DNA of 64,000 nt, taken from positions 62,001 through 126,000 of the forward strand of contig CALNXN010000011.1 in assembly GCA_942490645.1 (NCBI GenBank), given 5' to 3'. Under the pieces are notes generated by a model, which was not told where the DNA came from, made no database searches, and saw nothing but the letters and a program-made list of their open reading frames with translations. Each line of letters opens with the position of its first letter. The first letter of the stretch is position 1. Below are positions 32,984-41,707 of this stretch, piece after piece. Made by a program: the position numbers and the translations under genes. This DNA comes from CALNXN01 sp942490645 (lineage in GTDB: Bacteria; Pseudomonadota; Alphaproteobacteria; Rhodobacterales; Rhodobacteraceae).

Positions 32984-34297
32984 TTAGCCCTTTGTGAAGT
33001 CCGGATAGGCTTCCATCCCCAGTTCGGACGTGTCCAAACCGCTGATTTCCGCTTCTTCGGATACTCGGATGCCCATTGCGGCCTTGAGAATGAACCACAG
33101 CACCAGGCTGGCGACGAAGGTGAACACACCGTAAGCGACAATACCTGTGATTTGGGTCATAAAGCTGGCGTCGGAGTTGTAGAACACTACCGCGATGGTG
33201 CCCCAGATGCCTGCAAAGAGGTGAACCGGGATTGCGCCGACAACGTCGTCGATTTTGAACTTGTCGAGCATTGGGACGGTCAGCACAACGATGATCCCGC
33301 CGACAGCACCGATCCACAGCGCGCCGAAGAGCGACGGTGCAAGAGGTTCGGCTGTGATCGAGACCAGACCGGCCAGAGCGCCGTTGAGCACCATTGTCAG
33401 GTCAGGCTTTTTGTAGAGGATCTGAGTAAGGATCAGCGCGGTTACGGCACCGGCGGCTGCGGCCATGTTGGTGTTGGCAAAGATGCGTGATACGTCAGAG
33501 ACGTCACCCACGGTGCCCATTGCAAGTTGTGAGCCGCCGTTGAAACCGAACCAGCCGAGCCACAGGATGAACGTACCCAATGTGGCGAGTGCAAGGTTGG
33601 AGCCGGGCATTGGAACGACTTTGCCGTCCTTGTACTTGCCGATCCGAGGGCCGAGCACGATAGCGCCTGCCAGAGCGGCCCAGCCACCTACGGAGTGAAC
33701 GACTGTCGAGCCTGCGAAGTCCTGGAAACCAGCCGCATCGAGCCAGCCGCCGCCCCATTTCCACGAACCGGAGATAGGGTACATGAAACCGGTCAAGATG
33801 ATCACGAAGATCAAAAACGGCCACAGCTTGATCCGCTCAGCCAGTGCGCCGGAAACGATCGACGCGGTGGCTGCGACAAAGACGAGTTGGAAGAAGAAGT
33901 CCGAACCAATGGATGCGTAGTCGAGGGCTGCATCCGCTGCAGCTACGCCGACCGGATCTAGAACGGTTGGGACAAAGAAGCTGCCCACGTAACCGTTGAA
34001 GTCACCTGGATACATCAGGTTGAAGCCGACGAGCCAGTACATGATTGCGGCGAATGAGTAGAGCGCGATGTTCTTGGTCATCTGCATGGTGACGTTCTTG
34101 GAGCGGACCAAGCCGCCTTCCAGCATCGCAAAGCCTGCGGCCATGAAGAAAACGAGGAAGCCGGCCATGCAGAACAGCAAGGTCGTCATGATATAGGGGC
34201 CGATTTCATCGAAACTGGGCGCCGCATCCTGGGCAAGCGCCAGCGATGGAAGTGCAATAAGCGCTCCTGCTGTGGCGAGTGTCTTGAAGTGTGTCAT
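32984..34297 (-). CDS. amtB: Ammonium transporter
   Basis: Inner-membrane trimeric ammonium channel, 437 residues. It has a cleavable signal-like N-terminus (MTHFKTLATAGALIALPSLALA), then about 11 hydrophobic segments. AmtB motifs include FFMAAGFAMLEGGLVRSKN and the substrate-path DFAGSTVVHSVGGWAALAGA with conserved Asp and His. The start is ATG 34297, with AGGGA about 11 bases upstream. It is co-transcribed behind glnK with 33 bp between, the standard arrangement letting GlnK plug the channel when nitrogen is plentiful. Confidence 0.96.
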   Translation of the reverse strand: MTHFKTLATAGALIALPSLALAQDAAPSFDEIGPYIMTTLLFCMAGFLVFFMAAGFAMLEGGLVRSKNVTMQMTKNIALYSFAAIMYWLVGFNLMYPGDFNGYVGSFFVPTVLDPVGVAAADAALDYASIGSDFFFQLVFVAATASIVSGALAERIKLWPFLIFVIILTGFMYPISGSWKWGGGWLDAAGFQDFAGSTVVHSVGGWAALAGAIVLGPRIGKYKDGKVVPMPGSNLALATLGTFILWLGWFGFNGGSQLAMGTVGDVSDVSRIFANTNMAAAAGAVTALILTQILYKKPDLTMVLNGALAGLVSITAEPLAPSLFGALWIGAVGGIIVVLTVPMLDKFKIDDVVGAIPVHLFAGIWGTIAVVFYNSDASFMTQITGIVAYGVFTFVASLVLWFILKAAMGIRVSEEAEISGLDTSELGMEAYPDFTKG

Positions 34298-34330
34298 CTG
34301 ATTGATATCCCTAGTTTTTGGGCGCGGCAC

Positions 34331-34669
34331 TTAAAGCGCGTCTTCGTTGGTTTCGCCGGTGCGCACGCGCACGGCCTGATCGACGGAGAGCACAAAGATT
34401 TTGCCGTCACCGATTTTGCCGGTTTGGGCGGTCTTAGTGATTGTCTCTACGACCTGATCCACGGCCGACGCCGGCACGACGATTTCGATTTTGACCTTTG
34501 GCACAAAATTCACCGCGTATTCCGCGCCGCGGTAGATTTCCGTATGGCCGGATTGGGAGCCAAAGCCCTTGATTTCCGTGACCATCATGCCGCGTACGCC
34601 AGCGTCGGTAAGGGCCTCGCGGACCTCCTCCAGCTTGAACGGCTTGATTGTTGCGATAATGAGTTTCAC
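34331..34669 (-). CDS. glnK: Nitrogen regulatory protein P-II (GlnK)
   Basis: 112-residue trimeric signalling protein sensing 2-oxoglutarate and ATP/ADP, and controlling AmtB. The start is GTG 34669 (MKLIIATIKPFKLEEV), with AAGGGG about 8 bases upstream. The T-loop reads GSQSGHTEIYRGAEY with Tyr51 as the uridylylation site, followed by VVPASAVDQVVETI and GDGKIFVLSV. It is followed by amtB. Upstream repeats of TTGTGCA (34784-34821) may be nitrogen-control sites. Confidence 0.96.
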   Translation of the reverse strand: MKLIIATIKPFKLEEVREALTDAGVRGMMVTEIKGFGSQSGHTEIYRGAEYAVNFVPKVKIEIVVPASAVDQVVETITKTAQTGKIGDGKIFVLSVDQAVRVRTGETNEDAL

Positions 34670-34783
34670 CTCGTGTCCCCTTCTCTTCTGGCAGGCAGTC
34701 CTGCAAACTGGTGACTGCACAAAACCTCAAGCACTTGTGAGGTTGGAAGTTGGGCGGGCGGAAACACCGAGTCATTTCCAGCC

Positions 34784-34821
34784 TTGTGCATAAAATTTGT
34801 GCAAAGTATCTGGAATGCACA
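34784..34821. promoter_or_regulatory. TTGTGCA/TGCACA repeats upstream of glnK-amtB
   Basis: TTGTGCA occurs at 34784-34790 and 34797-34803, and TGCACA at 34816-34821, giving one direct and one inverted pair about 115-150 bp upstream of the glnK start. NtrC sites are TGCAC-based dyads, so nitrogen control is a reasonable guess. No convincing -24/-12 promoter was found. Confidence 0.4.
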
Positions 34822-34926
34822 TAAATTAATCAAAACTTTAACTGCTTGCCCGTGGGTTCTGCCCTCAACAAAGCGGTCAGCGCGCTATAAGCTACGCAAA
34901 ATACAACAGGCCGAGCAGGGGTCGAC

Positions 34927-37125
34927 ATGAGTGATTCACCCAAGGGCAAACGCCCTTTGGTCGCCGACAAGCGCTACCCGACCAAAAGGGCGGCACCCGG
35001 CAAGCCAAGGGCGAAACCACGCAAGACCAAAGCCCGAAAACCGGCGCGTGCACGGGCGCGTCGCGGCGGTATTGTTGGTTTTTTCACTGGTATCTTTCGG
35101 TGGGTCGCTCGCTTGCTTTGGAAGATTACATGGCGCAGTGCTGTATTGGCGGCCCTCTTTTTGGGGCTTGCCGTAGGGTATTATTACACGACCTTGCCCA
35201 GCCTCGACGAATTGCTGGACGGGCGCGCCCGTGGCTCCGTGACCTTGCTGGACAGCGACGGCGCCGTGTTTGCCTGGCGTGGCGATCAGTTTGGCGGTGT
35301 TGTGACAGCCCAGAGCGTTTCGCCGCATTTGCGCAACGCCGTCATCGCCACGGAAGACAAACGGTTCTACCAGCATTTCGGCTTGAGCCCGCGTGGCATT
35401 GCGGGCGCTGTGCGGATCAACTTGAGCGAAGGGCGCGGGCCTTTGTCCGGTCATGGCGGGTCCACCATCACACAGCAGGTTGCCAAGTTATTGTGCCTGG
35501 GTGTGCCATTCGATCCGGCAGTGCAAACGCAGGCTGAGTATGAGGCAGAGTGCCGCCGCGGCACGATTCAACGCAAAGCAAGGGAAGCCATTTACGCGCT
35601 GGCCATGGAGGCCAAGTACACCAAGGATGAAATCCTCTCCATCTACCTGAACCGGGTGTATATGGGCGGTGGGGCCTATGGGGCCGAGGCGGCGGCGCAG
35701 CGGTTTTTTGGTAAACCCGCCGCCGCAGTCACACCTGCGGAAGGGGCGATGCTGGCCGGGTTGCTGACCGCGCCCACGACCTTGTCACCGACCAACAACC
35801 TCGATCGTTCGCGCAACCGTGCCGCAACTGTTTTACGTTTGATGAACGAACAAGGCTACCTGACGGACGCGCAAACCCGAGAGGCGCAAAGCAATCCCGC
35901 AGAGCTTTCGGAGGCAGCCGAGGCGCAGTCCGGTGGGTATTTCGCCGACTGGGTCATGTCATCGGGCCCGGAGTTTTTCACACGCAAAACCACTGAAGAT
36001 GTGTTCATCAGGACCACTTTGGATCAGCGGATACAAAAAGCCGCTGAAGACGGTCTGACTTGGGTATTCGAGAACAAAGTGCGTGAGGGGTCATCGGCGC
36101 AGGCGGCGATTGTCGTGATGTCTGCGGATGGTGCGGTGCGTGCGATGGTGGGAGGGCGCAAGACACGGGTCACGGGCGGGTTCAACCGCGCCACGCAGGC
36201 GCTGCGCCAAACCGGGTCTGCCTTCAAACCGTTCGTTTATGCCGCAGCGCTTGATTTGGGCTACAGCCCGCGTGATACGGTCGAAGATGCGCCCTATTGC
36301 CTTGATATTCCGGGCTCCGGCGAATGGTGCCCAGAGAACTACACCCGCAACTATTATGGCCAGGTCTCTCTGGAACAGGCCTTGCGCGACAGCTTGAACA
36401 TTCCGGCCGTGAAGGTCTCGGAGTTCGTCGGGCGCGACGTGGTGCGACAAGTGGCCAGCGGTTTCGGCATTCAAAGCGGATTGGCGGACGGACCTGCCTT
36501 GGCGCTGGGCGCGTCCGAGAGCACGTTGCTCGAAATGACCGGGGCCTATGCGGGGATCCTCAATGGGGGGTCTTCGGTAACGCCTTACGGGTTGATTGAT
36601 TTGCGCTTGGCCGGTGAGGATGAGCCTTTGATGGGCACAGGCGGCGGTATCGGTGAGCGGGTTATTCAGGAAGATGCAGCGCGGCAGTTGATTTATATGA
36701 TGGAAAAGGTCGTGTCTGAGGGCACCGGCCAGCGTGCGCGATTCGGAGGCCGCCAGCTGGCTGGCAAAACCGGCACAACGCAAGCCGCGCGAGACGCTTG
36801 GTTTGTGGGTTTTTCGGCCGATTACGTCGCGGGCGTGTGGATGGGCTATGACGACAATACTCCGCTGACGGGCGTCACGGGTGGCGGTTTGCCCGCAGAG
36901 ATATGGCGCGAGGCAATGGCGCGGGTTCACGAAGGTTTGCCCGCCACACCATTGCCGACAACTGGTCCTTCGGGATTTGGCACTGCGTGGGGCGAGCCAA
37001 GCCGGCCGTCAGGCGGAACAGGCAGCGGCGGAATAATCGAAAATCTGCTGCGCGATCTGCTGGGCGGGGGAGGGTCTACTGGCACGGGCAGTACCGCACC
37101 CGCGCCTGGGTCCGGAAACAGGTAA
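34927..37125 (+). CDS. Class A penicillin-binding protein (PBP1A family)
   Basis: Bifunctional peptidoglycan synthase, 732 residues. A basic cytoplasmic tail (1-60) leads to one membrane anchor (about 71-87). The glycosyltransferase GT51 domain has IATEDKRFYQHFG with catalytic Glu143 and GHGGSTITQQVAK. The transpeptidase domain has the SxxK box SAFK (431-434), SLN (489-491) and KTGTT (614-618). The C-terminus is a Gly/Ser/Pro-rich low-complexity tail. The ATG follows GCAGGGG. Transcribed alone, convergent with the LuxR-type gene 6 bp downstream. Confidence 0.93.
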   Translation: MSDSPKGKRPLVADKRYPTKRAAPGKPRAKPRKTKARKPARARARRGGIVGFFTGIFRWVARLLWKITWRSAVLAALFLGLAVGYYYTTLPSLDELLDGRARGSVTLLDSDGAVFAWRGDQFGGVVTAQSVSPHLRNAVIATEDKRFYQHFGLSPRGIAGAVRINLSEGRGPLSGHGGSTITQQVAKLLCLGVPFDPAVQTQAEYEAECRRGTIQRKAREAIYALAMEAKYTKDEILSIYLNRVYMGGGAYGAEAAAQRFFGKPAAAVTPAEGAMLAGLLTAPTTLSPTNNLDRSRNRAATVLRLMNEQGYLTDAQTREAQSNPAELSEAAEAQSGGYFADWVMSSGPEFFTRKTTEDVFIRTTLDQRIQKAAEDGLTWVFENKVREGSSAQAAIVVMSADGAVRAMVGGRKTRVTGGFNRATQALRQTGSAFKPFVYAAALDLGYSPRDTVEDAPYCLDIPGSGEWCPENYTRNYYGQVSLEQALRDSLNIPAVKVSEFVGRDVVRQVASGFGIQSGLADGPALALGASESTLLEMTGAYAGILNGGSSVTPYGLIDLRLAGEDEPLMGTGGGIGERVIQEDAARQLIYMMEKVVSEGTGQRARFGGRQLAGKTGTTQAARDAWFVGFSADYVAGVWMGYDDNTPLTGVTGGGLPAEIWREAMARVHEGLPATPLPTTGPSGFGTAWGEPSRPSGGTGSGGIIENLLRDLLGGGGSTGTGSTAPAPGSGNR

Positions 37126-37131
37126 CACCGC

Positions 37132-38313
37132 TTATGTCACGGGTGGCGCGACGCGTACCACACGGCGCAACAGCGCGTTTTGATCTTGTACACCAATGGT
37201 TCGCATCAGTGCGTTCACCCGTGTGTCTAGTGCATCTGGCTGTATGCTGTATTCTTGGGCGATTGTCTCGTGGCTCTGCCCGCTGACCAGTGCGACGCAC
37301 AACTGTGTTTCGGGTCTGCTCAGCCCATAGGACACTGCGAAACGACCCGTACTTAGCTTGTCCGCGCGCGCGGGGTCGATCACGATCATCAAGGCGGCTT
37401 CGGCTTCAGCGTTCAACTCGCCAAAACTGTCGCGAAGCGGAATAATCTCGGCGAGCAGCGGTGGCGCATCTTCGGGCTGAGTGATGTCGATCTCGAAGGC
37501 GGGGCGCAGGCCAAGACCGGCAGCTGTATGCGCGGCTTCAACGAAGGCTGCGTGCAGACGCGCCGTCTGGCGCGGCAAGTGGCATCGCAGATGTCCATTT
37601 GAAGTTTGGCGCAACCCTTTGTCTTGCTCGAATATGCGCAGCGCTTCGCGGTTGGCGGTGATCACCTCACCGGTCTGTCGTACAACTGCCGCTCCGACCA
37701 ATAGATGGTTCAAGGCACCCAGCACACTATGATGCCGCGTGCGTAAAGCTTCATACATGCGCGCGCTTTCAACCGCTTTGGTCATATGCGGAACCAAAGT
37801 GGACAAAGCCCGTCGCGCCGCATCCGTCAGATCGTTCTGGCCTTCAGGAAGTCCGACCCCCATGGCTTCGAGCCACGCTGCGTCCGCATTCATACGCACG
37901 CCGACGCGTCGTTGAACCTTTAATCTGCGCTTGAGAAAGCGGTAATCGGCACGCTGATCGAGAAACTGCGCTGTGTTGCCAAAGGCTGTGTCCAGAAACG
38001 GCTGCCCCGCTTCAACATGGCGCAATTTGTCCCAGTCAGCCGTATGCACGTTGCCTTGCCGCATCCCGAAAAACACGCCCCATGGGCTGCGTGAGGCCGT
38101 CGAGAGGTTCGAGCTGAGCGCTTGAAAATCACGCAGATGAGCATCGGGGTGACGGATCAGAAGTGCTGCGGCGGGAACACCACATAGTTCGGCCACTGCA
38201 TCCAACGCATCATGCCAGCGGGTCCGGTTCATCGCCGCATCGTAGATATGTGTCAGCACAGAGTAGCCGGCCGTATCCAGCATTTTTTCTACCGCTTGGC
38301 CACGCATAATCAT
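37132..38313 (-). CDS. LuxR-type helix-turn-helix transcriptional regulator
   Basis: 393 residues. The last about 65 residues (YGLSRPETQLCVALVSGQ, HETIAQEYSIQPDALDTRVN, ALLRRVV) fit a divergent LuxR/GerE DNA-binding domain. The central part has a PAS-like stretch (LNHLLVGAAVVRQTGEVITA). I see no autoinducer-binding domain signature, so the signal is unknown. A single regulator followed by no obvious target; mlaC lies about 100 bp upstream on the same strand. Confidence 0.75.
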   Translation of the reverse strand: MIMRGQAVEKMLDTAGYSVLTHIYDAAMNRTRWHDALDAVAELCGVPAAALLIRHPDAHLRDFQALSSNLSTASRSPWGVFFGMRQGNVHTADWDKLRHVEAGQPFLDTAFGNTAQFLDQRADYRFLKRRLKVQRRVGVRMNADAAWLEAMGVGLPEGQNDLTDAARRALSTLVPHMTKAVESARMYEALRTRHHSVLGALNHLLVGAAVVRQTGEVITANREALRIFEQDKGLRQTSNGHLRCHLPRQTARLHAAFVEAAHTAAGLGLRPAFEIDITQPEDAPPLLAEIIPLRDSFGELNAEAEAALMIVIDPARADKLSTGRFAVSYGLSRPETQLCVALVSGQSHETIAQEYSIQPDALDTRVNALMRTIGVQDQNALLRRVVRVAPPVT

Positions 38314-38416
38314 AACGATCAGGTCGTGCCAAAGCCCCTTCGATGGGAACTATAGCGTATTTCTGTGAATTGACCAAAGGTTGTAATGACCGGTGTGTCA
38401 ATCAACCCTAGATGGG

Positions 38417-39013
38417 TCAGCCCGACGCAGCCACATCTGTGATTAATTGATCAATATTGCCGCCGCGCCGGTCCAGCATTGCGCCGATCTCGGTGCGTTC
38501 GGTCAGCAAAAGGTTTACGCCCTCAATGAACATGTTGAAAAAGAGCGCCTTGCCCGATTTGTCGGAAACCAAAAAGGTAACTTCGAACGGGCTTTCGCCG
38601 CGCAAGAACGCGGTGGTTGTGATTTCGTAGCCTGCATTGATCTTGCGGGCGCCGCGCACTTCGATCCGGCCACCTATGAACTCGCGGAATCTCTTGCCGT
38701 ATTTGCGCGCGATATAGCCTTGAAAAGCACGGGTGAAGGCCGCTTTTTGACCATTGGACGCACGGCGTCCATCGTTGCCCAAAGCGTATTGTGCCATGAT
38801 CGGCACATCCGCATAACGGACGAACAGGTTTTCAAAATCGTTGATCATGCTCGCTTCGGATTTGCCCGACGCAATCACGCGGTTGATTTCCGCAACCACG
38901 GTGTCCACCAGACTGGTCGCCTTGCTTTCGTCGAGGGCAAAGGCAGGGCTGCCAAGCACCGCAAATATGGTGCTGGTTGCCAGAAAACGGCGACGGTTCA
39001 GGTCACTGCTCAT
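38417..39013 (-). CDS. mlaC: MlaC-like periplasmic phospholipid-binding protein
   Basis: 198-residue periplasmic carrier shuttling phospholipids between the MlaA outer-membrane complex and the inner-membrane Mla ABC transporter. The N-terminus MSSDLNRRRFLATSTIF has a twin-arginine-like signal (RRRFL), with cleavage probably after AFA. The body shows the Ttg2/MlaC pattern (FENLFVRYADVPIMAQYALG, FQGYIARKYGKRF, FNMFIEGVNLLLTERTEI). The ATG at 39013 overlaps the mlaA stop by 11 bp. The MlaFED subunits are not in the window. Confidence 0.88.
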   Translation of the reverse strand: MSSDLNRRRFLATSTIFAVLGSPAFALDESKATSLVDTVVAEINRVIASGKSEASMINDFENLFVRYADVPIMAQYALGNDGRRASNGQKAAFTRAFQGYIARKYGKRFREFIGGRIEVRGARKINAGYEITTTAFLRGESPFEVTFLVSDKSGKALFFNMFIEGVNLLLTERTEIGAMLDRRGGNIDQLITDVAASG

Positions 39014-39782
39014 AAGGGTCCTCATATGGGTCGGAGTAGGGGTCAAAGCTTCCGTCATCACTGTCTTGGCCCAACTTGAAGCGGCGGTTTTGCAGATAGA
39101 TCGACCTGGTCTGGGCATAGCTGTCCGCGCTTTCATAGAGCAGCGAATCGACGGTGTCGCCAAAGCGGGCACGGTTGTTGAGTTGCGACAGCGCACTTGT
39201 CGCGGGTGGATAGTATTTCTCCGGCTCGTCGATATCGTAGGTCAGCGGATTGGTGAAGATGTCCACGACTTTGCCTATGGCCGCACGTTGTGTGGACGGG
39301 CCCAACAACGGCAATTCGAGGAAGGCCCCTTCGCCCACGCCCCAAACAGCCAGCGTTTCGCCGAAATCCGTATCGACTTCGGCCACTTTGAATTCGGTGG
39401 CGGCGTTGATCACCCCGCCCAATCCCACGGTTGTATTCAACACGAAACGCAGCGTCGCGATGCTGGCATCTCTGATGTCGCCCTGCAGCAGGCTGTTCAC
39501 CGCGACAGCGGGCATGGACAGATTGTCCGAAAAATTGTTGACTCCGGTCCGCACGCCGCCGGGCACAATACTGGAATACCCCGTGGCCGCAGGTCTGAGC
39601 AATCCACGGTCGAGGCTTTTGTTGAAGGCGTGGATCTGGCGATTTTGCGCCTCATATGGGTCGTTGATGCCGTTGGACCTTTCGCTCGGGTCCTGCGATG
39701 TGGCGCATGCGGTCAGGCTCGCCACCGCGAGGATGGCAAACAAACGAATGGTGACGGCTTGGGCTTGTGCGAAGGGTTGCAA
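39003..39782 (-). CDS. mlaA: MlaA/VacJ-like outer-membrane lipoprotein
   Basis: 259 residues. A signal peptide ends in the lipobox LTAC (ASLTACATSQ). The VacJ core follows: NDPYEAQNRQIHAFNKSLDR, TGVNNFSDNLSMPAVAVNSL, LRFVLNTTVGLGGVINAA, LELPLLGPSTQRAAIGKVVD. It removes phospholipids from the outer leaflet and passes them to MlaC. No ATG fits the signal; TTG at 39782, with AGGA 8 bases upstream, gives a proper signal peptide, while an ATG at 39842 would add an unlikely leader. The C-terminus is Asp/Tyr/Pro-rich. Confidence 0.9.
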   Translation of the reverse strand: MQPFAQAQAVTIRLFAILAVASLTACATSQDPSERSNGINDPYEAQNRQIHAFNKSLDRGLLRPAATGYSSIVPGGVRTGVNNFSDNLSMPAVAVNSLLQGDIRDASIATLRFVLNTTVGLGGVINAATEFKVAEVDTDFGETLAVWGVGEGAFLELPLLGPSTQRAAIGKVVDIFTNPLTYDIDEPEKYYPPATSALSQLNNRARFGDTVDSLLYESADSYAQTRSIYLQNRRFKLGQDSDDGSFDPYSDPYEDPYEQ

Positions 39783-39970
39783 ACGAAATATCCTGCTGTC
39801 GTGGCTGAAAGGGTACCTAATCCAAAGATCAAAAAAGCCCATAGGGTCGAGGCGATGCGGAGCAAGTTGTGGCCTAATAGCGACAACGTGTGACCATGAC
39901 AGTGACATAAACACAAAATAGACGCATGACCACGTAAAGTGAGCAGACTTAATCAGGCGGAAAGGTGCCA

Positions 39971-41707
39971 ATGCAGAACGCATATGTAAAGGTGGGGCAG
40001 GCGGAATTGCGCGATGTGCGCAGACGCAGCCGGAAACTGTATTGGGCTGTTGCGCTCTTCAGCTTGTTTGCGAACCTGCTGATGCTGACCGGGCCGCTCT
40101 ATATGTTGCAGGTCTATGATCGCGTGCTCGGCTCCGGGTCCGAAGAAACCCTGATCGCGCTCTCAATTCTGGTGGTTTTCATGTACGGCGTAATGGGCGT
40201 GCTGGACTACACGCGCGGGCGGATCATGGCGCGGGTTGGTGCTCGGTTTCAGTCTGATCTCGACCGGCGCGTTTTTGACGCGGTCGTCCGCAAGTCCGCC
40301 GTGGCGCCCGACCTCAAGACACAGACCGGCCTTGCCGATCTGGAAGCGGTCCAGCGTTTGCTCACGTCTCCGGTGCTGATGGCCGGATTTGACATGCCGT
40401 GGACGCCAGTCTTTTTTGCGGGAATTTTCCTTTTTCATCCGATGCTTGGCTATCTTGCAGTGGCAGGTGCGCTGTTATTGATCCTGATTACCCTGGCCAA
40501 CCAGCTTCTCTCTCGTGAACCGCAATCCCAAGCGACGAATGCCGGCTATGCAGCGAACTTGATGTCGGATCAAATCCGGACTGAAGCTGAAATGGTGCAG
40601 GCGATGGGCATGCGTGATGCGGCCTTCAACCGCTGGCAGGTTGCCCGAACGGAAGCGTTACAAAGGCAGGTTCAGGCCACCGATGTCACGGGCGGTTTTT
40701 CGTCAATCACCAAGACGCTGCGGCTGTTTTTGCAATCTGCGATGCTGGGTCTTGGTGCGTATCTGGTTCTTCAAAACGAAATGACGGCTGGTGCTATGAT
40801 TGCGGGTTCTATCCTGCTCGGGCGGGCACTTGCCCCCGTGGAACTGGCGCTCAATCAATGGCCGGTGGTGCAACGCGCTTTCAAAGGATGGGACAACCTG
40901 AGCGAGTTATTAGGCGCCGTCGCAGTTGAGCAGGAGCGCACTTCTCTGCCCAAACCCAAGGCGCATTTGGTGGCCAAATCGCTGACGGTCGTACCGCCCG
41001 GCGAAAAACAAGCGTCGCTAAAATCTGTCAATTTTGAGGTAAAGCCGGGTCAGGCGGTCGGGGTGATCGGACCTTCGGGGGCTGGTAAATCCACACTGGC
41101 ACGCACCTTGACAGGTGTTTGGGCCCCTGCGGGCGGTTCCATTCGCCTCGATGCCGCAGCGCTGGATCAGTATGACCCGGCGGTTCTGGGCAAGCACATC
41201 GGTTACCTGCCTCAACGGGTTCAACTGTTTGATGGAACGATCGCTGATAATATTGCACGCTTGGATCCGAACCCGGATGCAAACAAAGTTGTCAAAGCGG
41301 CGAAAATGGCCGCCGCCCACGAAATGATATTGGAACTGCCCAAAGGCTACGACACCGAAGTGTCCGCAGGTCAGGTGCGCCTGTCGGGCGGGCAAATGCA
41401 GCGCATCGGTCTGGCGCGTGCTCTATACGACGACCCGGTGATCGTCGTTCTGGACGAGCCGAATTCGAACCTCGACAACGTCGGAAGTCAGGCGCTCAAT
41501 CAAGCGATACGCGCTCTGAAAGCGGAAGGTCGGTCTGTGTTGATCATGGCGCACCGTCCGGCCGCCATTCAGGAATGCGATACACTGATGGTGCTCGACA
41601 GCGGCATGCGGATGGCCTTCGGTGCCAAAGACGAAGTGTTGGCCGGGATGGTCAAGAACCACAAACAGATCCAGCAAGCGCCTGCGGGTGCAGGAGGCGT
41701 TACATGA
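39971..41707 (+). CDS. Type I secretion ABC transporter (PrtD/HlyB-like)
   Basis: 578-residue inner-membrane exporter with fused membrane and ATPase domains. The N-terminal half has paired hydrophobic helices (LYWAVALFSLFANLLMLTGP, FFAGIFLFHPMLGYLAVAG). The ATPase has Walker A GPSGAGKST, signature LSGGQMQR and Walker B VIVVLDEPNSNLD. There is no N-terminal peptidase domain, so it resembles the PrtD class that exports RTX proteins with C-terminal signals. AAAGG lies 6 bases before ATG 39971. It overlaps its adaptor gene by 4 bp. The nearest cargo candidate is the RTX gene at 12937-16236. Confidence 0.92.
   Translation: MQNAYVKVGQAELRDVRRRSRKLYWAVALFSLFANLLMLTGPLYMLQVYDRVLGSGSEETLIALSILVVFMYGVMGVLDYTRGRIMARVGARFQSDLDRRVFDAVVRKSAVAPDLKTQTGLADLEAVQRLLTSPVLMAGFDMPWTPVFFAGIFLFHPMLGYLAVAGALLLILITLANQLLSREPQSQATNAGYAANLMSDQIRTEAEMVQAMGMRDAAFNRWQVARTEALQRQVQATDVTGGFSSITKTLRLFLQSAMLGLGAYLVLQNEMTAGAMIAGSILLGRALAPVELALNQWPVVQRAFKGWDNLSELLGAVAVEQERTSLPKPKAHLVAKSLTVVPPGEKQASLKSVNFEVKPGQAVGVIGPSGAGKSTLARTLTGVWAPAGGSIRLDAAALDQYDPAVLGKHIGYLPQRVQLFDGTIADNIARLDPNPDANKVVKAAKMAAAHEMILELPKGYDTEVSAGQVRLSGGQMQRIGLARALYDDPVIVVLDEPNSNLDNVGSQALNQAIRALKAEGRSVLIMAHRPAAIQECDTLMVLDSGMRMAFGAKDEVLAGMVKNHKQIQQAPAGAGGVT

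Noticed and set aside
34670..34926. Sigma-54 (-24/-12) promoter upstream of glnK
   Set aside because: No GG and GC dinucleotides with the required 10-bp spacing were found in a TGGC...TTGC context.
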